From: Roseivirga spongicola
GTDB lineage: Bacteria > Bacteroidota > Bacteroidia > Cytophagales > Cyclobacteriaceae
NCBI RefSeq assembly: GCF_001592965.1
Contig: NZ_LRPC01000029.1
Span: 124,001-188,000, forward strand
Direction of reading: 5' to 3'
DNA: 64,000 nt
Positions 58,686-64,000 of the stretch are shown piece by piece; the stretch's first letter is position 1, and the number at the start of each line of letters is the position of its first letter. The translations under genes and the position numbers were made by a program. The notes under the pieces were generated by a model that saw only the letters and a list, made by a program, of their open reading frames with translations, ran no database searches and had not been told where the DNA came from.

Positions 58686-61534
58686 TCCCCCATCCCTCCT
58701 ATGAATGTATCCACGAAATCGACCATTCTGTCGATAATGCGGTTAATGGTGGTTCTACGCTCCTTAAGCTTTGGCTTCTCTCCTTCTATCATTTCCATTA
58801 CTTCGGTATTGATAGGCTTTCGCTCGGTAAAGAGATAGTTATCTATAGCACTGTGTAAAAGCCCTTCATTAAGGCTTTCTTCTTTAGCCAACAACTCAAG
58901 TGCTTTGGAGCGCTCAGCATTCCAAAAACTCTCAAAGGCATCATCTATCTGCTCTACATCTTCAATTTCTGGTAAGTTCTCTTGAATGAACTTCTCAATG
59001 AGTTCCTTCTTGCTTCTAAGTTGGGCGTCACCGGAAATGGCATCAATGATCTCCTTCTTGCGCTTCTCTTGATCTTCAGGCTTTTCTTCTTTCAGCTTGG
59101 CCAGCAACTTTAGTATATAGGCTACATTGACCTCATCTCTATGGATTAACTCCAGCTCAAAGTCCACATCGTTGAGAATTGAAACCTTCTCCTTTTCTCT
59201 GTCATTTCTGACCTTGTCATGAATATCTAGGTACTTGCTTTTGTAGTCCTCGAACTCTTGTGGATCAATGCCAATTTCATTTTCATCAAAATCTGCAAAG
59301 CCACTTAAAACATTCTTCAATCTCAGCAGCTCCCTAAATGCTTTTACAAACTCGAACTCCTCTTCTTCTGAACGCAGATCATTTACACTATCAACCGTAG
59401 GGGCGATCTGCTTCATCTTCTCCAATGCCTCTCTGAACTTCTCGACATAGTTCTCATAAGGCTCCATCAAGATTACCTCTTTGGCATCCTTATTCGAAAA
59501 GAGCGCTATAGCATCGTCAGTTGCTTTCTTGAGGTTTCTGAAGCAAACTATGTTCCCTTGAGACTTAGTCTCATCTAACGTTCTATTCGTTCGTGAGAAG
59601 GCTTGAATTAGACCATGGTACTTTAAATTCTTATCGACATAGAGTGTATTGAGTTTCTTTGAGTCGAAACCCGTTAAGAACATATTCACAACTAGTAGGA
59701 TATCTACCTGCCCTGCCTTTACTCGCTTAGAGATGTCATTATAGTAGTCATAGAAAGATTTTGAGTCTTTGGTAGAGTACTTGGACCCAAACATTTGATT
59801 GTAGTCGTCTATAAACTCGTCTAGCTTCTCCCTACTGTGTTTATCTAAACCATAGACTGCTGCAGCTTCTTCAACAACTGAAACCTCCTCTCCAATCATT
59901 CCATCTGAAGCATTGTCATCTTCGTTCGGATTATAGCTAAAAATGGTTGCAACCTTAAGGTTGTGCTTACCCTCATTTTTAGCGGCTTTAAGCAACTCGT
60001 AGTAAAAGATTAAGGACTTAACACTACTCACACAGAAGGCTGCTGTAAATCGCTTACCATGAGTTTTTCTGTCATGGTTGACTGCTATGTAATCAACTAT
60101 CTTACGTAGCCGTTCCGGGCTCTCTAGAAGCTCTTTGGTATCGATATCTTCTACCTCAATATCGATTTCATTATTACTTCCTTCCTTCTCTCGATAACGA
60201 CCGACATATTCTATTGAGAACTTAAGTACGTTTTCATCCTTAATAGCATCAGTGATCACATACTTGTGAAGACACTCTTCAAATAGATCTTTTGTGGTGC
60301 GCTTGCCTAGCTCATTCTTAGTGGCATTGTCAGCAAAAATGGGTGTGCCCGTAAAGCCAAACATCTGCGCTTCCTGAAACCAATCTTTGATCCGTTCATG
60401 TGTTTCGCCAAACTGTGAGCGGTGACACTCATCAAAGATGAAGACGATCTTCTTATCCTTCTGATGCTCCATTCTGGACGTGTAGCGCTTCTTAGAAATC
60501 GCAGTATTCAGCTTCTGTATGGTAGTAACGATCAATGGCGTATCATCAGAGAACTGCTTGACCAGAATATTGGTATTGTCCGTAGAACTCACACTATCCT
60601 TCTGGAAGCTATTGTACTCTTTGGCTGTCTGGAAGTCGAGGTCTTTTCTATCTACTACAAAAACTACCTTATGAATCTGTGGAAGCTTAGTGAGGATCTG
60701 TGCAGCCTTAAATGAAGTAAGCGTTTTACCCGAACCTGTAGTATGCCAGATGTAGCCATTCTTGGTGGAGTTCTTTACTCTTTCGATGATGGCCTCTACC
60801 GCATAGAATTGATAAGGCCTAAGGATCATCAGTCCTTTCATCGTTTCATTGATGACCACATACTTGCATATCATCTTGCTCATGTGGCAAGGTTCTAGGA
60901 ACTCATTGGCGAATTGCTCTAGGTTAGTGATGACCTTATTCTCTTTATCTGACCAATAGAAGGTGTTCTTAAAGCTCTCTCGCTTCTGATTTGAGAAGTA
61001 CTTTGTATTAACTCCATTGCTGATGACATAGAACTGGATGTATTGAAAGAGTCCTGCAGAGGCACCAAAGGAATGCTTTTGATAACGCTTGACTTGATTA
61101 AAGGCTTCTTTGAGTTCTATCCCCCTCCGCTTGAGTTCTATCTGCACTACCGGAATACCATTCATGAGCAAGGTGACATCGTAGCGATTCTTATACTTGC
61201 CCTCCATAGTCACTTGGTTAGTGACTTGGAAGAGGTTCTGGCACCAGTGATCTATATTGAGGAACTCGATATAGGCAACGGTACCATCCTCTTTCTCTAA
61301 AGCATACTTATCTCTTAGTGTCTTGGCCTTATCAAAGACAGACCCTTTACTCAAATGATTGACCACCTTGGCAAACTCTTTCTGAGACAGAGACACTCCA
61401 TTGTGCTTCTCTAGTTGAGCTTTCATATTAGCTAAGAGATCAGCTTCATCCTTAATGTTGACTCGCTGATACTTGAGCCCCTCTAACTGCTCAATAAGCT
61501 TGTTTTCTAATGCCTGCTCTGGTTGTATGGTCAT
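58682..61534 (-). CDS. hsdR: Type I restriction endonuclease subunit R (EcoR124-like)
   Basis: The 950-residue protein has the HsdR N-terminal nuclease domain: 'RYDVTLLMNGIPVVQIELKRRG' (Asp119 and Glu133-x-Lys135), Walker A 'HTTGSGKTLTS' (about 264-274), 'IFDECHRSQFGETHE' (DECH 368-371), 'GFTGTPIF' and 'VNMFLTGFDSKKLNTLYVDK'. The C-terminal DUF3387-like helical part 'DEFIQENLPEIEDVEQIDDAFESFW' region ends the protein. It differs from the EcoEI-type HsdR of the island (38243), so it belongs to a distinct RM system whose HsdS lies at 63879 and beyond. It is followed by the HNH gene with 4-bp overlap. Confidence 0.95.
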   Translation of the reverse strand: MTIQPEQALENKLIEQLEGLKYQRVNIKDEADLLANMKAQLEKHNGVSLSQKEFAKVVNHLSKGSVFDKAKTLRDKYALEKEDGTVAYIEFLNIDHWCQNLFQVTNQVTMEGKYKNRYDVTLLMNGIPVVQIELKRRGIELKEAFNQVKRYQKHSFGASAGLFQYIQFYVISNGVNTKYFSNQKRESFKNTFYWSDKENKVITNLEQFANEFLEPCHMSKMICKYVVINETMKGLMILRPYQFYAVEAIIERVKNSTKNGYIWHTTGSGKTLTSFKAAQILTKLPQIHKVVFVVDRKDLDFQTAKEYNSFQKDSVSSTDNTNILVKQFSDDTPLIVTTIQKLNTAISKKRYTSRMEHQKDKKIVFIFDECHRSQFGETHERIKDWFQEAQMFGFTGTPIFADNATKNELGKRTTKDLFEECLHKYVITDAIKDENVLKFSIEYVGRYREKEGSNNEIDIEVEDIDTKELLESPERLRKIVDYIAVNHDRKTHGKRFTAAFCVSSVKSLIFYYELLKAAKNEGKHNLKVATIFSYNPNEDDNASDGMIGEEVSVVEEAAAVYGLDKHSREKLDEFIDDYNQMFGSKYSTKDSKSFYDYYNDISKRVKAGQVDILLVVNMFLTGFDSKKLNTLYVDKNLKYHGLIQAFSRTNRTLDETKSQGNIVCFRNLKKATDDAIALFSNKDAKEVILMEPYENYVEKFREALEKMKQIAPTVDSVNDLRSEEEEFEFVKAFRELLRLKNVLSGFADFDENEIGIDPQEFEDYKSKYLDIHDKVRNDREKEKVSILNDVDFELELIHRDEVNVAYILKLLAKLKEEKPEDQEKRKKEIIDAISGDAQLRSKKELIEKFIQENLPEIEDVEQIDDAFESFWNAERSKALELLAKEESLNEGLLHSAIDNYLFTERKPINTEVMEMIEGEKPKLKERRTTINRIIDRMVDFVDTFIGGMGE

Positions 61535-61654
61535 TTAAAACTTTATTTTACTTTTTGCGTAAACCACTATAAATCAATTGATTAAAAAATTATTCTTTGA
61601 AGAATCTAATTCATTCTGTAACATTGTGTTACAAAAGATAATAAGTCGACTTGG

Positions 61655-61717
61655 TAAAAGCCGTTTGCTTTTATCGGGCCGCATAGAAATCCTCGGTTTT
61701 TCAACCGAGGTTTTTTT
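61655..61717 (+). ncRNA. Candidate small RNA with tandem hairpins and terminator
   Basis: Plus strand, opposite the leftward genes: a hairpin TAAAAGC-CGTTT-GCTTTTA (61655-61673), then a strong terminator CCTCGGTT-TTTC-AACCGAGG followed by seven T residues (61691-61717). Upstream, TGTAAC-N5-GTTACA and AAGTCGACTT are further palindromes. No gene is transcribed into this terminator on the plus strand from within 600 bp, so it points to a small transcript in the 260-bp spacer between hsdR and the Abi gene. Transcription start is not resolved. Confidence 0.45.
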
Positions 61718-61794
61718 ATTTCCTAAAAATATCCAATTCTTCCTCTTTACTTGCCTTTTTCAATAATATAGGTTCTAATCTATCAAACTGTTTT

Positions 61795-62694
61795 TCAAAC
61801 CCATATTTCTTGTTCTTCCCATCCTTCCAAAAAACCAATCTTATAGATCGGAATGTCCGGATAAGTTGCGAAAAGTGATTTGATCTTTGTTTTAATCTGA
61901 TGACCAGGTGTAACTCTATTACAGAGATAGAGCATACAAGTAAGAGACAAAAAAATACGTTTTTGTTGTACCTCTTGAAGAGGCATTGATAACCAAGTAC
62001 TTCTTGGGTTTCTTAACTCATGGATAGGGCGCTTGACTAAATCTCTACTCCATAATCTAGAATGATGAGCCGCTATATTTCGAACGTAAACAATAGCCTC
62101 TAACCAACTTTCCAATTCAGTATGCAAATTGAGATCCATACTATTGGCAATTTTGGATTTAGCCGGAAGTTGTGTTTTTATATTCTTATAGATCTTAGAT
62201 AATGTACCCATTGAGGCGACTTCAAGTATTTTCATCGCTTCTGGATGTTCATTAGGAAATCTATTTTTGTGATCAACTACGAATATTTCTGTACTCCAAG
62301 AAAATTCCTTTTCAAGTTTATCAAGTGATGATCTGAACCAATTATCTCGTCTAAAATACTGTGACTCTCGGTACCAGAATGGACCATGATCTTCCCACAT
62401 GAAGTATATCATCTTGGTTCTAAGGGCTATCTCAATTCTTTCGATAGCGTCTAGAATGATCAGTCTCAATTGTCTATCAAAATTGTACTTATCAATAACA
62501 TCCTCGAAAGATACACCTTCCTGAAAAGTATGATTTTGAAAATCAGCTTGTAAATCCCACCAATAGCCTTTTAGTCGATAATAACTAATGTTCTGAAGAA
62601 AATGACTTGCGAGATCTTTGTCTTGAAAAGACATCCCTCGGTCTTCGAGACGCTGAATTTGTTGCGCTATGGTAAGGAAGGGTTTAGGAGCCAT
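61795..62694 (-). CDS. Abi_2/AbiF-like abortive infection protein with HEPN RNase motif
   Basis: The 299-residue protein has the Abi_2 (AbiD/AbiF) blocks: 'FLTIAQQIQRLEDRGM', 'FLQNISYYRLKGYWW', 'VIDKYNFDRQLRLIILDAIERIEIALRTKMIYFM' and a HEPN-type catalytic R-x4-H in 'VRNIAAHHSRLWSRDL'. Abi HEPN proteins are RNases that arrest growth upon phage infection and are kept silent by a partner, in AbiF systems a small RNA. Its position inside a type I RM operon is common. A terminator-like RNA lies 8 bp upstream of its start (62702-62774), which fits an RNA antitoxin. It starts 405 bp from the GxxExxY gene. Confidence 0.9.
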   Translation of the reverse strand: MAPKPFLTIAQQIQRLEDRGMSFQDKDLASHFLQNISYYRLKGYWWDLQADFQNHTFQEGVSFEDVIDKYNFDRQLRLIILDAIERIEIALRTKMIYFMWEDHGPFWYRESQYFRRDNWFRSSLDKLEKEFSWSTEIFVVDHKNRFPNEHPEAMKILEVASMGTLSKIYKNIKTQLPAKSKIANSMDLNLHTELESWLEAIVYVRNIAAHHSRLWSRDLVKRPIHELRNPRSTWLSMPLQEVQQKRIFLSLTCMLYLCNRVTPGHQIKTKIKSLFATYPDIPIYKIGFLEGWEEQEIWV

Positions 62695-62701
62695 AGCCTA
62701 T

Positions 62702-62774
62702 AAAAAAAATGACCCAGAAGCAGTTCTTATGGTATGCTATCCGGGTTCTGTTAATACAAATATACGGACCCGAA
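62702..62774 (-). promoter_or_regulatory. Attenuator or RNA-antitoxin-like leader of the Abi gene
   Basis: On the minus strand, three segments can pair in two ways. TTCGGGT (62774-62768) can pair with the ACCCGGA segment (62749-62740), or that segment can pair with TCTGGGTC (62718-62711), which is followed by eight T residues (62709-62702). The second pairing makes a terminator 8 bp upstream of the Abi ATG. TATATTTG (62764-62757) is a possible -7 box; a matching -33 box is not seen. Either transcriptional attenuation or a small RNA neutralising the Abi protein would fit. Confidence 0.45.
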
Positions 62775-62945
62775 GCATAATTGATGCATAAAACGCCAAC
62801 AAATGTTAACGCTTTATGACTAGTAACGACATCTTTTAATTTATTAATCATTGATTAACAGATACTTATATATGATTTTTTGTCACTCATTTTCTTCTTT
62901 CTTCAAGCCCCCGACTTCAAGCTTCAAGCGGCCGCAGGCCCTCAC
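62775..62945. other. AT-rich spacer upstream of the Abi gene
   Basis: No open frame with coding character and no strong hairpin are visible. The last bases before 62945 contain a small G/C-rich block (GCGGCCGCAGG) next to the 20-bp duplication. Confidence 0.4.
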
Positions 62946-62965
62946 ACAAACATCTGCTGCAATAG
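62946..62965. repeat. Left copy of the 20-bp duplication of the hsdS 3' end
   Basis: ACAAACATCTGCTGCAATAG is identical to 63883-63902, where it encodes the last residues of HsdS (LLQQMF on the minus strand). Here it encodes the same residues followed by V and TGA. This bounds the GxxExxY cassette like a target duplication. Confidence 0.75.
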
Positions 62966-62969
62966 TCAT

Positions 62970-63086
62970 TGTCTAGACTGTGATTGATTTGATTTACGTG
63001 ATGAGCATGATTAAATGCTGCAAAGCCTTAGCACCTCCATACAAAATCACATTAATCTCAAAATCACAATAATCACAGTACAGACA
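62970..63086. repeat. Imperfect inverted-repeat unit flanking the GxxExxY gene, left side
   Basis: The 117-bp unit starts TGTCTAGACTGTGATT and ends AATCACAGTACAGACA, and the two ends are inverted copies of each other. Its interior is rich in 'gattgatttgattt' type motifs and their reverse complement, so it can fold into a long imperfect hairpin. The same kind of unit occurs twice right of the GxxExxY gene. Confidence 0.65.
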
Positions 63087-63099
63087 CTTTCCCGTTTAC

Positions 63100-63504
63100 T
63101 TATTTTTTCTTGAACTTTTTATTCTTGAATCTCTTGAATTGAAGGCTTCGCTCGCCAAAGTTGACCAACAACCCGATTTCTAAATTATAGGCTTCAAGAT
63201 AGTTAATTGCCTGAGCGTAGTGAACATCCTCTAGTCTAGTGATCGCCTTAAGTTCCACTGAAATGGCATCCTCTACCAAAAAATCAACTCTTCTTGTTCC
63301 TATCTGCTCCTCTCGATAGAATATGGGCATTTCAAATTCTCTATTGAAAGCCAGCTTATTCTCATACATCTCTATGGCTAGTGCTCTCTGGTAGATTACC
63401 TCTTGAAAACCATTGCCTAAAACTTTATGGACTTCCATAGCACAGCCGATGATTTTACTAGTAAGATCTGAGTACTTGTACTGTGTGTTTACTGCCGTGT
63501 TCAT
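63100..63504 (-). CDS. GxxExxY-family protein
   Basis: The 134-residue protein has the name-giving motif 'GNGFQEVIY' (G-x-x-E-x-x-Y), then 'FYREEQIGTRRVDFLVEDAISVELKAI', where Asp and Glu-x-Lys form a PD-(D/E)XK-like core, and 'AQAINYLEAYNLEIGLLVNFGERSLQFKRF'. The family is frequent in Bacteroidota and often sits in repeat-flanked cassettes; its function is unknown, though a nuclease fold is suspected. Here it is enclosed by inverted-repeat units and by the 20-bp hsdS duplication, so the gene probably moved as part of a cassette. Confidence 0.9.
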   Translation of the reverse strand: MNTAVNTQYKYSDLTSKIIGCAMEVHKVLGNGFQEVIYQRALAIEMYENKLAFNREFEMPIFYREEQIGTRRVDFLVEDAISVELKAITRLEDVHYAQAINYLEAYNLEIGLLVNFGERSLQFKRFKNKKFKKK

Positions 63505-63534
63505 TATGTAATTTAATTAATTGTCTTGACTGTC

Positions 63535-63706
63535 TTAACCATGATTTATTTGACTATTGCGATAACCATGATTAGACCACCACAGCCCTAACGCCTACAA
63601 CCAAAATTGTCTTGACTGTGATTAATTTGATTTACATGATGAACATGATTTAACCTCCAACAGAAATCACATAAATCCCATAATCATAAAAATCACAGTG
63701 CAGACT
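63535..63706. repeat. Tandem direct repeat unit 1 (about 172 bp)
   Basis: Starts TTAACCATGATTTATTT and ends AAATCACAGTGCAGACT. It is nearly the same as 63710-63880 (period 175 bp). The inner part from TGTCTTGACTGTGATT to AATCACAGTGCAGAC is an imperfect inverted repeat. The unit also contains the common segment CACCACAGCCCTAACGCC. Confidence 0.8.
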
Positions 63707-63709
63707 GTA

Positions 63710-63880
63710 TTAACCATGATTTATTTACAACTATAATGTCCATAATTAAACCACCACAGCCCTAACGCCTACAACCAAAATTGTCTTGACTGTGATTAAT
63801 TTGATTTACATGATGAATATGATTTAACCTCCAACAAAAATCACAGTAATCCCATAATCATAAAAATCACAGTGCAGACT
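63710..63880. repeat. Tandem direct repeat unit 2 (about 171 bp)
   Basis: Second copy of the preceding unit with few differences (for example 'gaatatg' for 'gaacatg'). Its last bases CTA at 63879-63881 supply the stop codon of the HsdS gene. Confidence 0.8.
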
Positions 63881-64000
63881 AAACAAACATCTGCTGCAAT
63901 AGCCCTTTTTTAAAGTCCTTCATATGATCGATTTCTTCTAAGCAACCTTTAATTCGATGGTCTATTGATAATAGAAAATCAACTATTCTTTCTTGCTCTT
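63879..64000 (-). CDS. hsdS: Type I restriction specificity subunit S, C-terminal end (5' part outside window)
   Basis: Minus-strand frame open from 64000 to the stop at 63879-63881 encodes 'EQERIVDFLLSIDHRI...LEEIDHMKDFKKGLLQQMFV', the typical end of an HsdS second conserved helix. It belongs with the HsdR at 58682-61534 and Abi at 61795, so this is the second type I RM system. The stop codon is provided by the end of the 172-bp repeat. The last 20 coding bases are duplicated at 62946-62965. Confidence 0.88.
   Translation of the reverse strand, partial: EQERIVDFLLSIDHRIKGCLEEIDHMKDFKKGLLQQMFV
63883..63902. repeat. Right copy of the 20-bp duplication (inside hsdS 3' end)
   Basis: Identical to 62946-62965. 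It is within the reading frame of the partial HsdS gene. The interval between the copies (62966-63882) is the GxxExxY cassette of about 917 bp. Confidence 0.75.

Noticed and set aside
58682-61534. Membership of the second HsdR in the tRNA-Arg island
   Set aside because: It lies outside the right att core (57828) and is a different HsdR family; it is treated as a separate neighbouring system.
1-64000. CRISPR array that would explain the CARF genes
   Set aside because: I saw no series of short identical repeats with regular unique spacers; the repeats at 63.5-63.9 kb are two 172-bp units without spacers.

Overview
The window looks like a chromosome segment of a marine-type Bacteroidota bacterium, most likely of the order Cytophagales. 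Supporting signs are a type IX secretion C-terminal domain, YceI-family and porin-like secreted proteins, M56/BlaI sensor pairs, MacB/FtsX permeases of the Bacteroidota type, and several promoters of the Bacteroidota form TTG-N18..21-TAnnTTTG. The exact genus cannot be read from the sequence.

Region 1 (1-37.7 kb) is ordinary chromosomal backbone. It holds the C-terminal 960 codons of SMC, a lipoprotein esterase, a cyanophycinase-like peptidase, and an S74/T9SS surface protein. Next come four YceI-like proteins with a frameshifted outer-membrane barrel, then an ECF sigma/anti-sigma operon with two secreted proteins. A BlaI/M56 pair follows whose operator sits on its own promoter and whose sensor carries a premature stop. 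The rest includes a peroxiredoxin/thioredoxin operon, a pentapeptide-repeat protein, ApbE, a Gfo/Idh/MocA oxidoreductase, an S9 peptidase, a large zinc protease, a PqiA-like membrane protein, a glutamate-synthase-like FMN protein, a MacB/FtsX permease, tRNA-Ser and tRNA-Pro, two DUF2461 proteins, an aldo/keto reductase and an AI-2E transporter.

Region 2 (37.84-57.83 kb) is a genomic island integrated in the 3' end of tRNA-Arg(UCU). It is bounded by a 26-bp perfect direct repeat of the tRNA end and carries paired 8-bp arm-type sites with the same 11-bp spacing at both ends. A tyrosine integrase, a coiled-coil protein, a HTH protein and a Rep-like protein lie at the right end on the minus strand. 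The cargo is one plus-strand operon of ten translationally coupled genes: type I restriction subunit HsdR, a PD-(D/E)XK nuclease, HsdM, HsdS, a GIY-YIG protein, a 1376-residue superfamily 1 helicase flanked by S1-type RNA-binding domains, a winged-helix protein, a phospholipase-D-fold protein, a stand-alone CARF protein, and a CARF plus PD-(D/E)XK nuclease of the Card1/Can2 type. No CRISPR array, Cas10 or other obvious cyclic-nucleotide synthase is in the window. This CARF-coupled restriction/helicase operon is the best candidate for an undescribed defence system.

Region 3 (57.9-64 kb) is a second defence block transcribed leftward: the C-terminus of another HsdS, a GxxExxY cassette, an Abi_2/AbiF-like HEPN protein, an EcoR124-type HsdR and an HNH-type protein. 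The GxxExxY gene lies in a repeat-rich cassette bounded by a 20-bp duplication of the hsdS 3' end. The Abi gene is preceded by a terminator-like RNA with mutually exclusive pairings, reminiscent of AbiF RNA antitoxins. Regions 2 and 3 together mark the tRNA-Arg site as a defence hotspot.
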